DNA of 37,004 nucleotides, taken from positions 1 through 37,004 of the IMG/VR virus record IMGVR_UViG_3300047319_000913; one strand, written 5' to 3'. Made by a program: the position numbers and the translations under genes. This document shows, one piece after another, positions 29,666 through 37,004 of this stretch (position 1 is its first letter; every line of letters begins with the position of its first letter). Origin of the DNA: a virus. The notes under the pieces were generated by a model. That model had not been told where the DNA came from, did not search any database, and saw only the letters and a list, made by a program, of their open reading frames with translations.

Positions 29666-29866
29666 ATGCATCATCCTGAATCCATGCAGCTCTACCAGAT
29701 CGGCGATCGCGTCTACGTCCCACTCAGCGGCATCACCGCCGGCTCTGGCACCATCCAGGACCTCTGGCCCCGCGGCTTGCTCTTGATCAAATTCGACTCG
29801 GACGGCGTCGTCGCGCCCTACCAGCCAGACGACGTCCGTCCCCTACCTCCCCCTCGACCCACGTGA
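29666..29866 (+). CDS. small SH3-like/beta-barrel protein
   Basis: 66 residues from ATG 29666; ATG 29684 (MQLYQIGDRVYVPL) is an equally good start and leaves the folded part intact. The sequence QIGDRVYVPLSGITAGSGTI followed by GLLLIKFDSDGVVAPYQPDD looks like a small SH3/KOW-like barrel, a fold used for nucleic-acid or protein contacts. It overlaps the next GTG by four bases. Confidence 0.65.
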   Translation: MHHPESMQLYQIGDRVYVPLSGITAGSGTIQDLWPRGLLLIKFDSDGVVAPYQPDDVRPLPPPRPT

Positions 29867-30081
29867 CCACTACCACCCACGTCTGCTGCGCCCACTGCCT
29901 CATGTCCCTCGGCCTCGGCCCACGCCTGCAGCGCATCCTCGCCCATCTCATAGCCCACCCAGAATGGGAAGCCGACGCCTCCCTCGAGATCATCCGCTTC
30001 CGTATCCTCGACCGCGGCGCCGACGTTTCCCGCGTCACCGTCAAAACTGAATCACGAGAAACACTCGGTGACCTCAGGTAG
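29863..30081 (+). CDS. early hypothetical protein, last gene of the early operon
   Basis: 72 residues from a GTG overlapping the previous stop. It begins THVCCAHCLMSLGLGPRLQR, with CCAHC as a possible metal site, and continues with a helical, winged-helix-like run (LQRILAHLIAHPEWEADASL, then FRILDRGADVSRVTVKT). The second part could be a small HTH in which ADVSRVTVK is the recognition region; DNA binding is a guess. A terminator follows at 30131-30158. Confidence 0.55.
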   Translation: MTTTTHVCCAHCLMSLGLGPRLQRILAHLIAHPEWEADASLEIIRFRILDRGADVSRVTVKTESRETLGDLR

Positions 30082-30084
30082 GCG

Positions 30085-30158
30085 TATCATTCCCCCACAG
30101 ACACCGCCGAGTGCCCTCGGCCACGTCCTGCCCCGACTCGTTCGAGTTGGGGTTTTTT
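30085..30158 (+). terminator. leader hairpin plus rho-independent terminator between early and late operons
   Basis: GCCGAG-TGCC-CTCGGC (30106-30121) is followed by a strong terminator: CCCCGACTCG (30131-30140) pairs with 30143-30152 with one G-U pair across TT, then six T residues (30153-30158). A TATCAT resembling a -10 box lies at 30085-30090, 15 bases before the first hairpin, without a good -35. It ends early transcription and stands directly before the terminase genes. Confidence 0.8.
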
Positions 30159-30191
30159 GATCCCCAGCAACCGAGAACAGGTGGCAAACAG

Positions 30192-30509
30192 GTGGGTCGA
30201 CCAGGAACGTTTCAGCCAGGCCAGACCGGGAATCCGCGTGGTCGACCTGCGGTTGTCCGCGATTTCCGCGAACGCTGCCAGCAGTTCATGCAGTCCAAGG
30301 GCTGGACTCAACTCGAAGCACTCGCCCTCGATTCCGACCAGCCCCACCAGGCCCGTGCCCTCGAGCTCATCGCCGCCTACGCCTTCGGCAAGCCCACCCA
30401 GCCGATCGAAGCCTCAGGCACCCTGACCGTTGAGCACCTCGACAGCTCCACCGTCGACCAGGCTCTCGAGTATGCAGCTCGCCGGCGCGGCTTGCGCGCT
30501 GTCTCGTGA
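30192..30509 (+). CDS. small terminase subunit candidate, DUF5681-like N-terminus
   Basis: 105 residues from GTG 30192, which has AGGTGG seven bases upstream. The frame is open back to GTG 30111, but that start would place the terminator inside the gene, so it is rejected. The N-terminus GRPGTFQPGQTGNPRGRP is the typical DUF5681 motif of short phage and prophage DNA-binding proteins. The rest is helical (DFRERCQQFMQSKGWTQLEA, then QARALELIAAYAFGKPTQP). Its 3' end overlaps the large terminase by 38 bases. Role: recognise phage DNA and start packaging; by position rather than by a diagnostic domain. Confidence 0.7.
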   Translation: MGRPGTFQPGQTGNPRGRPAVVRDFRERCQQFMQSKGWTQLEALALDSDQPHQARALELIAAYAFGKPTQPIEASGTLTVEHLDSSTVDQALEYAARRRGLRAVS

Positions 30510-31950
30510 CGACCTCGGCGTCTACGGCATCATCGCCCACGGCCATGCCCCGGCTACCGTCCACGAACGCTGGATCGACGCCGCCACCGCCGTGCTCAAC
30601 GGCTCCGGCCCGACCCGAAAACTGCTCATCGTCGCCCCGCCCGGTCATGCGAAAAGTACCTGGCTCAGTCTCATCCTGCCCCCCTGGTACCTGGGCAACC
30701 ATCCCGACCACAGCCTGCTGTTCTTCACGTCCAGCGACACCATGGCCCGTCAATTCGGTGGCACCGTGAAATCGACCCTGGAGCAAAACGATGCCCACAC
30801 CGCCGTATTCGGTGACGTATCCGCTCGACCTGATGCTGGACGTGGCTGGTCAACCGATGGTCTGTACCTGCGCGGTGTGCCAGCAGGCAGTAAAGACCCT
30901 AGCTACCGTGCTCTTGGCTACGGCGCGGCAGTTGTTGGCGCACGAGCCCACGGCATCATCCTCGACGACCCCCTCACCCAGGAACAGGCCCGATCCCCCG
31001 TCGAGCAGCTCAAAGCCCGCCAGTACCACGACCTGACCGTCGACAGCCGCTTGCACCCCGACGGCTGGGAGCTCGCGATCATGACCCGCTGGCACGACAA
31101 CGACCTCGCCGCTCACCTCGCCAGTAAATCCGAGTGGGCCGTGCTCACCCTCCCCGCCCTGGACCCAGACGACAACGCCCTGTGGCCCGAGAGATTCAGC
31201 GCCGACTGGCTGAAAGCCAAGCGCGCCGAGATCGGCGGCGCCCAGTTCTCCGCCATCTACCAGGCCGATCCTCGAGCCCTCGGCGGCCTGGTCTTCAAGG
31301 AAAGCTCGTGGTTCCGGCCCTTCCCCACCGACCTCGACCGAGCCACCCTCACCATCGTCCAGTTCTGGGATACCGCGTTCAGCGATCGCCAGACCGCCGA
31401 TTACTCGGCCTGTTGCACCCTGGGCATTCACCCCGACGGCCGCATGTTCCTGCTCGAGCTGTTCCGCGCCCGACTCACCCCCGCCGACCTTGAAGCGGCC
31501 ATGCTGGCCAGAATCGCGCTGTGGCGCCCGTCAGCCGTCGGCGTCGAAGAGGTCGCCTTCCGCCAGGCCGCCATCGCCGACATCGTCCAGCGTCTCGCAC
31601 AGCGCGCCTCCGCCCGCGTGCAGGCCGTGAAACCCCTGGGTGACAAGGTCGCTCGAGCCTACCTGCCGGCCGGCCGCGGCGAAGCCGGCCTGCTGTACGC
31701 CGATCGCGCCGCCCCCTGGTTTTCTCAATTCGAGGCCGAGGCCCTTGGCTTTCCCCTGAGCTCACACGACGACCAGGTGGACGCGTTGTCTGGCGCGGCC
31801 CAGATGGCCGTCGACCACCTGGCTACTCGAGCCCGCGCGCACGACCTCGCCGACCTCGCCAGCAACACGCTGCCCATCGTGCGCCACACCGGCAACGGCA
31901 CGCCCCGCCTCGATCCGAAACTCGAGGGCATGTTCGGCATCCGCCGATGA
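30472..31950 (+). CDS. terminase large subunit
   Basis: 492 residues from ATG 30472; a TTG at 30430 would extend it but lacks support. The ATPase half has Walker A APPGHAKST (55-63) and Walker B IILDDP (about 160-166). The nuclease half has an RNase-H-like first acid in VQFWDTAFSDRQTADYS (about 296-312), VGVEEVAFRQ (about 357-366), and a late acid in HDDQVDALSGAAQMA (about 430-444). The enzyme cuts concatemeric DNA and drives it into the prohead through the portal. The ATGA overlap at 31947 couples it to the adenine methyltransferase. The packaging mode (cos or headful) is not decided by what is visible. Confidence 0.93.
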   Translation: MQLAGAACALSRDDLGVYGIIAHGHAPATVHERWIDAATAVLNGSGPTRKLLIVAPPGHAKSTWLSLILPPWYLGNHPDHSLLFFTSSDTMARQFGGTVKSTLEQNDAHTAVFGDVSARPDAGRGWSTDGLYLRGVPAGSKDPSYRALGYGAAVVGARAHGIILDDPLTQEQARSPVEQLKARQYHDLTVDSRLHPDGWELAIMTRWHDNDLAAHLASKSEWAVLTLPALDPDDNALWPERFSADWLKAKRAEIGGAQFSAIYQADPRALGGLVFKESSWFRPFPTDLDRATLTIVQFWDTAFSDRQTADYSACCTLGIHPDGRMFLLELFRARLTPADLEAAMLARIALWRPSAVGVEEVAFRQAAIADIVQRLAQRASARVQAVKPLGDKVARAYLPAGRGEAGLLYADRAAPWFSQFEAEALGFPLSSHDDQVDALSGAAQMAVDHLATRARAHDLADLASNTLPIVRHTGNGTPRLDPKLEGMFGIRR

Positions 31951-32498
31951 AGTACCGCACCATCGTGGCCGATCCGCCATGGCAGTACGACGATGGGTTC
32001 GCGACCGAGTCGCGAACCCCTGGCAAGTGGACCGGGCCGACCAGGCGGTATGTGCTGCCGTACCCTTCTATGCGGGTGGCAGACATCTGCGCACTCCCTG
32101 TCGTCGCTCTGTCTGAACCAGACGCCCGACTGTTTCTGTGGGCAACTAATCGGTATCTGCCGGATGCGCTGACCGTGATGGCGGCCTGGGGCTTTCGTTA
32201 TCGGCAGACACTTACCTGGGACAAGGCCGATTCCCTCAGCGGATCAGTGGCCCCGAACTCCGAATTTCTGCTGGTCGGTACACGTGGTGATCCGCGTCGG
32301 TTAGCTCGTCTCCCGAGTGCGGTAATCAGGCACGCCGCAAGTAAGACTCACTCCCAGAAGCCGGACATTTTCATCGACTGGATCGAACAAGTCTCACCCG
32401 GTCCCTACATGGAACTCTTCAGCCGGCGTCATCGGCTCGGCTGGGACGTGTGGGGCAACGAATCTGCCAATACTGCCCAACTTGAGGCGGCGGTCTGA
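31947..32498 (+). CDS. MT-A70 family adenine-N6 DNA methyltransferase
   Basis: 183 residues with the motif ADPPW at 8-12 (YRTIVADPPWQYDDGF), LPYPSMRVADICALP (about 36-50), RLFLWATNRYLPDALTVMAA, and a C-terminal AdoMet region (SHSQKPDIFIDWIEQVSPGP-like, then YMELFSRRHRLGWDVWGNE). It transfers methyl to the N6 of adenine. It lies between the large terminase and portal, overlapping the former by four bases and the latter by one, an unusual spot for a modification gene. Its codon use is less G/C-biased than the genes around it, so it looks like a later insert. A perfect 11-bp hairpin lies near its 5' end. Confidence 0.9.
   Translation: MKYRTIVADPPWQYDDGFATESRTPGKWTGPTRRYVLPYPSMRVADICALPVVALSEPDARLFLWATNRYLPDALTVMAAWGFRYRQTLTWDKADSLSGSVAPNSEFLLVGTRGDPRRLARLPSAVIRHAASKTHSQKPDIFIDWIEQVSPGPYMELFSRRHRLGWDVWGNESANTAQLEAAV
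31995..32019. repeat. perfect 11-bp inverted repeat in the MT-A70 gene
   Basis: GGGTTCGCGAC (31995-32005) is exactly complementary to 32009-32019 around a three-base CGA loop. It is inside the coding sequence just after the catalytic DPPW codons. The form (perfect arms, three-base loop) is like the hairpins in the cytosine methyltransferase gene. Confidence 0.8.
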
Positions 32499-34555
32499 TG
32501 ACCACCTCCGACTCTGACTACAACCAGGCCAAAGACCTGGTCACCCTGTGGACGCAAAACGCGTCCCGCTTCCAGCAGTCACGCGACCTGATCGCCGATT
32601 GTGCCCAGTGGTCCCTGCAGAATCGTGCCCCCAGTGTCCCCACCACCGACGGCCGCCGCCAGGGTTTTTCCCTGCAGCTCCCCAACGCCACCACCATGCC
32701 GCAAGACGTGGCCTCGTTCGTGGCCCGCCGCCAGCCCGCCCTGGTGCGCACGCCCCTCGGCTCCGGCTCACGCGCCGCCCGTACGGCCAGCGACGTCGAG
32801 ATCTGGCTGCAGGAAGCCTTCAAGAGCAAGATCAAGATCGACGGGGAGCCACTCTGGGAGGTGCTGTGTGCCCACGGTACCAGCGATGCCGAGTACGCCG
32901 TCCTCGTGCAGCCGGCCCCATCCCACTACAGTGGGCTGCTCGCGCTGTACGACGACCAGGGCGACATCCGCGGCGAGTGGTCGCGCAACGCCAACAACCT
33001 GGACCCCGAAGAGTACGCCGAGAAGACGGGTTCCAAGAAGGGCTACCGGCCGAGCACCGGGAAGTCCACCGCGGCCCAGAAGGCGTACGCCAAGGATTAC
33101 AAGGCCCGCCGCTGGCCGTTCGTGGTGAGGGTGTTGTCGGCCCCGGAGTACCTCCCCCTGGGCCGCAACCCGTTGAGCGGCCGACTGGACACTGTCCTGA
33201 TCCGGTCGGTCTGCTCAGCCACCCACCTCAAAACGCAGGGGTTCGAGTGGTGGTCGTACTCGAGCGGCGGCGCGCACGAATCCAACGTCGACGGCTCTGG
33301 CAAAACGTACTGGCTGTACGAGCTCCACAGCAGTAACCCCTGGCACATCGTGTACCAGATCGTGGGCATGGACGGCACCCAGTACACGGCCACCATGGGC
33401 GGCAACCCCGCCCAGCTCGGTCTGGACATGGAAGACCTGTACGGCATCCAGGCCCTGCCGGCTGGCGTGTTCTACGGCTGGCACCGCGCCCATGAAAAGG
33501 ATCCCGATAAACGCGGCATCCCGTTGCTTGCCCCGTTCCGTGGCATCATGGGCGCGGCCAACCGCTCTCTGGCGGGCATCGTCGAGCACAACTACCGCAC
33601 CGGCTACGGCGGCTGGGGCATTCAGCTCAATCCCGCCATGCTCGAGGCGTGGGTCGAAATGGGCAAGCCCACCCAGTTCGACCTCAAAGACGATGCCATC
33701 CACCTGCTGCTCGGCGAGCCGACCTCACTGGTGCATCAGGGCGTCGGCAACGACGCCTGGAAAATCCTCGAGTACCTGCAGGGATTGGTCGCCCAGTTCG
33801 ACGAAAGCCAGCGCGTCAGGACCAGTGCCGACGCCTCGAGCATTGCCCAGACCACCAGTCTGGCCAGTGCCGACACGATCCTGGGCCAGATCACCGCGGG
33901 CGCCCTGCAGGCCTACCAGCTCGTCGCCGAATCGTTGCTCGAGCAGTGCGCGGCGTTGTCCGAGGCCACGGGCGGCCCCATCCCGGTGTACTGCCACGTC
34001 ACCGACCAGGGCACCGAGCAGACCTACGTCGAGCTCAGTGCCAAGGATCTGATGGGCGATTACCGCGTGGACGTGGAACAGCCCACCGCCAAGGGGAGCA
34101 ACCTGCCCAAAGCCCAGGCGGGGGTGGGCTGGCAGCAGATGGGCCTGATCGGAAAAGCAGAATGGCGGAGCGATTTTTATGGCGACCCGCAGCCAGAACA
34201 GGCATTGGACACGATCGCGGCCGAGGCGTACGTCGACAGTCCCGACGGCCAGAAAGAACTGGCCCTTCTCATAGCCCGTATCCAGGGCGACCAGATGGCT
34301 CAGAAAATCAAGGGCCTGCAAGCCGCGGGCACCCTCAGTGCCGGCGGTACGCCCACCGAGGCGATCCCCGCTCAGCCCGCTGGTATGCCCACGGCACCCC
34401 AGCCGGGCATGGGCCAGAACGGCGTGCCGCAGCCACAGATGCCCAACCAGGCCGCGAGCGCTCTGGGCGGCATGACGGCGGCCGCGGTGAACCCTGGGGA
34501 ACAGACCAAAGTCGTACAGGCCACCGGCACCGGTGCGCAGACCTCCACGCCCTGA
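32498..34555 (+). CDS. portal protein
   Basis: 685 residues, in the size range of short-tailed-phage portals. It follows the terminase and adenine methyltransferase and precedes head genes. The N-terminus is helical (QAKDLVTLWTQNASRFQQSR, then DVASFVARRQPALVRTPLGS). The wing region follows with CAHGTSDAEYAVLVQ and a long mixed segment. The helical stem is plausibly IHLLLGEPTSLVHQGVGNDA through LEYLQGLVAQFDESQRVRTS and ASSIAQTTSLASADTILGQI. A Pro/Gln-rich C-terminal tail (after about 600) is probably disordered. It forms the dodecameric ring through which DNA passes. Assignment rests on length, architecture and gene order rather than on one motif. Confidence 0.8.
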   Translation: MTTSDSDYNQAKDLVTLWTQNASRFQQSRDLIADCAQWSLQNRAPSVPTTDGRRQGFSLQLPNATTMPQDVASFVARRQPALVRTPLGSGSRAARTASDVEIWLQEAFKSKIKIDGEPLWEVLCAHGTSDAEYAVLVQPAPSHYSGLLALYDDQGDIRGEWSRNANNLDPEEYAEKTGSKKGYRPSTGKSTAAQKAYAKDYKARRWPFVVRVLSAPEYLPLGRNPLSGRLDTVLIRSVCSATHLKTQGFEWWSYSSGGAHESNVDGSGKTYWLYELHSSNPWHIVYQIVGMDGTQYTATMGGNPAQLGLDMEDLYGIQALPAGVFYGWHRAHEKDPDKRGIPLLAPFRGIMGAANRSLAGIVEHNYRTGYGGWGIQLNPAMLEAWVEMGKPTQFDLKDDAIHLLLGEPTSLVHQGVGNDAWKILEYLQGLVAQFDESQRVRTSADASSIAQTTSLASADTILGQITAGALQAYQLVAESLLEQCAALSEATGGPIPVYCHVTDQGTEQTYVELSAKDLMGDYRVDVEQPTAKGSNLPKAQAGVGWQQMGLIGKAEWRSDFYGDPQPEQALDTIAAEAYVDSPDGQKELALLIARIQGDQMAQKIKGLQAAGTLSAGGTPTEAIPAQPAGMPTAPQPGMGQNGVPQPQMPNQAASALGGMTAAAVNPGEQTKVVQATGTGAQTSTP

Positions 34556-35046
34556 TGCCCACGACCGACTACTCGAAGATCCCGAACACGCTCGAGCGCA
34601 GGGCAACCATGATCGTCGAGATGCTCAACGACAAGGCCCAGCACATCGTCGACGCGCTGGATGAGCCCCCGCCAGGTACGCAGGAGCCCAGCACGGACCA
34701 GGTGCGCGATATGTGGACGTTCTCACCCTTCGGCGATCGCGCCCCGTTCGTGTACTGGCAACTGCACGACCTGGCCCTCGAGTCGCTCATGAACGAGATC
34801 TCCCAGATGCCCAACCTCGCGCCCCAGGACCGGCTCGACAAGATCCAGCAGGCCCACCAGATGGCTGAAAGGTCAGCCCTGGACAAGGCGTACCCGCATC
34901 GTTCGGCCTTGCTGATGCTGGGGGTGACCACACCCGAACGGAGCGTGCAACTGGCCCAGCGCGCCGCGCGTATCGCCGCTCAGGCGCCGCCAACCCCTGA
35001 GCCAACCACACCCGAGCCCATGGCCATGGAGATGAGCGGTGCCTGA
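34555..35046 (+). CDS. hypothetical structural-region protein
   Basis: 163 residues, ATG sharing one base with the portal stop. It is mostly helical (LERRATMIVEMLNDKAQHIV, then REQVRD-like and SPFGDRAPFVYWQLHDLALE, then QDRLDKIQQAHQMAERSALD), with a Pro/Thr-rich C-terminal tail (APPTPEPTTPEPMAMEM). It overlaps the next GTG start by eight bases. A virion or assembly role is inferred from position. No family recognised. Confidence 0.7.
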   Translation: MPTTDYSKIPNTLERRATMIVEMLNDKAQHIVDALDEPPPGTQEPSTDQVRDMWTFSPFGDRAPFVYWQLHDLALESLMNEISQMPNLAPQDRLDKIQQAHQMAERSALDKAYPHRSALLMLGVTTPERSVQLAQRAARIAAQAPPTPEPTTPEPMAMEMSGA

Positions 35047-36919
35047 CAACCCGTACCAGCGGTCGATCGACACCGCGGCCAACACCCTCGCCGCCGCCAA
35101 TGCCGACTGGGATCGCATCAACACCGCGATGGAGGCTATCCCGGCCAGTGACAAGGCCACGGGCGGCCCCAGGGAGAACGAGTACGCCAGTCTGGCCAAG
35201 CAGCTCGACGCCGCGGCCAAACGGTCGGCCACCTCCGAGGCGGCCTACCAGAACGCGATCTCGGACGCGGACAAGGCCGCCGTTCAGGCCAAGGTCTACC
35301 AGCCCAAGGGCACCACCCGCGACCGCCTCGACACCACCAGCGGCAACGTCCTGGTCACGATCCGCGAGATCGCCGATGGCCAGGGTGGGTGGACCCTGGA
35401 CAAGAGCACGCCCATCACCAAGGTCGACGTGCAGGGCGCCGCCGGAGCCGACGACAAGATCACGGCCGCGCCCACGTCGCGCATGATCCTGAAAAACGGG
35501 GTGCTGGTCGACAACCCCGCCTACGACCCGCCGAAACCGGCCAACGTCGGTGGCGCGGTGCCCACGTCCGAGTACGTCTATGACGAGAACGGCAAGCCGG
35601 TCAAAAACCCGGCGTACGTGCCGCCCAAGACACCAGACGAGGGTCTCACCACGGGCCAGAAGGCGACCGACGCGGCCACGGCGGCCAACGCGGCCGCCAC
35701 CGCTTCGGCCAACCTGACCACGCTACAGACCAATGCTGACGTGGCTAAGGCCAACCTGGAGGATGCCCAGCGTCGAGCTCGCCAGGCACCGTCCGATGCC
35801 CAGGCCCAGCAAGCCATCAAGAACGCGCTGGACACGGCGCAGACCGCGAACGACACCGCGCAGCAGGCATTGGCCCAGGCGAAAGCCCTGGCCCCCGGCG
35901 CGGTCGCTCAGCAGGGCGCCACCCTGGCCAGCACCCAGGCCGCCACGGCCGCCAGCAACGCCACGGTGCAGCAGGGCTTGCAGGGACCGATCCTGTACGG
36001 GCTGCAGGACAAGATCAAACAGATCCACGACCTGATCGCCGCGGGCCAGATGACACCCCAGGACGGCGACCAGATGATCGCCGCCGCTCAGCGCGGCACC
36101 ACCCCGTACGAGATCGCCACCCGCCAGGCCGCCGACGCCCTTACGGCACGCGGCCAGGACGTCACCAACCGCGACAGTCTGGCCAGCACCTACGGCACCC
36201 TGATGGGTGGCGCCGGCACCATGTTCGGCGACCTCAACAAGAACGGCCAGCCAGGGTCGGATGCCAGCGGCCGCGCCTACCTGGCCATGATGGGCATGGC
36301 TCAGGACTACCTGAAGTCGCAGCAGGTGGCGCCCGCCACACCCACGGATTACCTGGGGACTGGCCCGAACCCGAATCCCAGCCCGATCGGCAACATGGTC
36401 AGCCAGGCCCAGCAGCAGCTCAACGCGGGCGGCCCTGCCGTCGCGACCACGGCCGCCGCCAAGCCACCGCCACCGGCGTTTGCGCAGACGACCTACGGGG
36501 GTCTGGCGCAGGGCGGGGCGAACCTGGGCGGGATGAATCTGTACCCCACGCCAGGCTCATCAGGGGCACCGATCGGTGGTCTGGCACAGGGCGGCGCCGC
36601 ACAGGGTGCGCAGAACTACGCATCGCCGACCACCGACTCGACGGGTCACACCATCACGATCAACATCGGCGGCACCGGCGCGGGCACCCCGGCGCCGGTC
36701 GTGGCCCCAGGCGTGGCCGGGACGGGGCTCGACCCCAGCGTGCAGCCACTGCAGGGTTTCAGCAACCGCACCGTGGGCGGCGCCCAGGATGTGTACGGCA
36801 GTGGTCCCTCGAATGTCAGCGGTCTGGTCAGGGCCGCCTCGCAGGCGGTGCCCGGCACACCCGCCGACGTGGCGGCCCTGTATCCAAATGCCGCCGCGCG
36901 CCACGGCGTGCAGTACTAG
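35039..36919 (+). CDS. large helical structural protein
   Basis: 626 residues from GTG 35039, overlapping the previous stop. The N-terminal 250 residues include a compact region (GNVLVTIREIADGQGGWTLD, then ITAAPTSRMILKNGVLVDNP) followed by PAYVPPKTPDEGLTTGQKA. About 210-320 is a long Ala/Gln-rich helix (DAATAANAAATASANLTTLQ, ANLEDAQRRARQAPSDAQAQ, TAQQALAQAKALAPG), probably coiled coil. The C-terminal third is Gly/Pro/Gln-rich with two TYGGLAQGG-like repeats. It lies between the portal block and the junction-spanning gene, where internal or ejection proteins would be expected. The function is inferred only. Confidence 0.75.
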   Translation: MPDNPYQRSIDTAANTLAAANADWDRINTAMEAIPASDKATGGPRENEYASLAKQLDAAAKRSATSEAAYQNAISDADKAAVQAKVYQPKGTTRDRLDTTSGNVLVTIREIADGQGGWTLDKSTPITKVDVQGAAGADDKITAAPTSRMILKNGVLVDNPAYDPPKPANVGGAVPTSEYVYDENGKPVKNPAYVPPKTPDEGLTTGQKATDAATAANAAATASANLTTLQTNADVAKANLEDAQRRARQAPSDAQAQQAIKNALDTAQTANDTAQQALAQAKALAPGAVAQQGATLASTQAATAASNATVQQGLQGPILYGLQDKIKQIHDLIAAGQMTPQDGDQMIAAAQRGTTPYEIATRQAADALTARGQDVTNRDSLASTYGTLMGGAGTMFGDLNKNGQPGSDASGRAYLAMMGMAQDYLKSQQVAPATPTDYLGTGPNPNPSPIGNMVSQAQQQLNAGGPAVATTAAAKPPPPAFAQTTYGGLAQGGANLGGMNLYPTPGSSGAPIGGLAQGGAAQGAQNYASPTTDSTGHTITINIGGTGAGTPAPVVAPGVAGTGLDPSVQPLQGFSNRTVGGAQDVYGSGPSNVSGLVRAASQAVPGTPADVAALYPNAAARHGVQY

Positions 36920-36928
36920 GAGGCCGCC

Positions 36929-37004
36929 ATGGTCTTAGTCCCCAATCCCAACGGTGGCTCGATGGAAGTCAGTTCGACGGCTGACGCGCTTGCCAAGGGC
37001 TGGA
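36929..37004 (+). CDS. 5' part of the junction-spanning structural gene
   Basis: ATG 36929 lies five bases after a strong AGGAGG (36918-36923), itself just after the upstream stop. The frame is open to the window end and continues without a shift into 45-1466 once the 36-base overlap is counted once. The first residues are VLVPNPNGGSMEVSSTADA. The 28 codons here and the 473 after 45 give about 501 residues. Confidence 0.9.
   Translation, partial: MVLVPNPNGGSMEVSSTADALAKGW
36969..37004. repeat. terminal direct repeat, right copy
   Basis: Identical to bases 1-36. It marks the closure point of the circular molecule; see the left copy. Confidence 0.95.

Noticed and set aside
30111-30191. Longer small-terminase start at GTG 30111
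   Set aside because: It would place a strong rho-independent terminator (30131-30158) inside the gene; GTG 30192 has a good ribosome site and keeps the DUF5681 motif.
30430-30471. TTG start extending the large terminase by 14 residues
   Set aside because: The added Ser/Thr/Pro stretch is read inside the end of the small subunit gene; ATG 30472 gives a normal N-terminus.
29296-32019. Hairpins with three-base loops as N4-type virion RNA polymerase promoters
   Set aside because: N4 promoters have short stems (about 5-7 bp) and serve a giant virion polymerase; here stems are 11-15 bp, lie inside genes, and no such polymerase is encoded. The 1878-residue protein shows no polymerase motifs.
1-37004. 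tRNA genes, CRISPR arrays, insertion sequences
   Set aside because: No cloverleaf with a TTCGA-type T-arm, no regularly spaced repeats with unique spacers, and no transposase or terminal inverted repeats were seen by eye on either strand.

Overview
The window reads as one complete, circularly closed genome of a temperate tailed bacteriophage with strong G/C preference at third codon positions. Bases 1-36 are repeated exactly at 36969-37004, and one gene runs across that junction in frame from 36929 to 1466, so about 36,968 bases are unique. Hallmarks are a two-gene terminase, a portal, an N4-gp56-type major capsid protein, a tyrosine integrase and a divergent repressor/Cro switch. No DNA polymerase, RNA polymerase or tRNA gene was seen. 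The host cannot be named: GTG starts, GTGA/ATGA overlaps and leaderless promoters would fit a high-GC actinobacterial or chloroflexotal host, but this is only inference.

Late region, first half (30.1-37.0 kb, then 0-7.1 kb, plus strand): small and large terminase, an MT-A70 adenine methyltransferase, portal, two further structural genes, a repeat-containing structural protein across the junction, and an 1878-residue virion/ejection protein with a lysozyme-like and a C39-like peptidase domain. Then comes a regulatory island (7.1-9.25 kb): a small membrane-protein gene on the minus strand, a palindrome-rich intergenic region, a ParB-like gene with a partner, and a terminator.

Late region, second half (9.25-17.9 kb): scaffold, major capsid, small virion genes, adaptor-like protein, a large putative beta-propeller tail protein, a fibre with a jelly-roll-like domain, a cysteine-peptidase-like protein split by a likely +1 frameshift, and a small hydrophobic holin candidate.

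Minus-strand cassette (18.1-22.3 kb): small, mostly zinc-finger-like genes with overlapping and conflicting frames, an HNH-type endonuclease, the integrase and the repressor. The repressor and Cro genes diverge from a 78-bp region with two back-to-back sigma70-like promoters whose predicted transcription starts fall on the start codons.

Early region (22.4-30.1 kb, plus strand): tightly overlapping genes for a Gp157-like protein, HNH protein, RusA resolvase, secreted transglycosylase and membrane partner, Rad52-like annealing protein, replisome organizer, DnaC-like helicase loader and C5-cytosine methyltransferase. The organizer gene holds six 11-bp iterons followed by six purine hexamers, a probable lambda-style origin. 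Replication therefore appears to rely on the host replisome loaded by phage proteins, recombination on Rad52/RusA functions, and protection of DNA on two methyltransferases of different base specificity.
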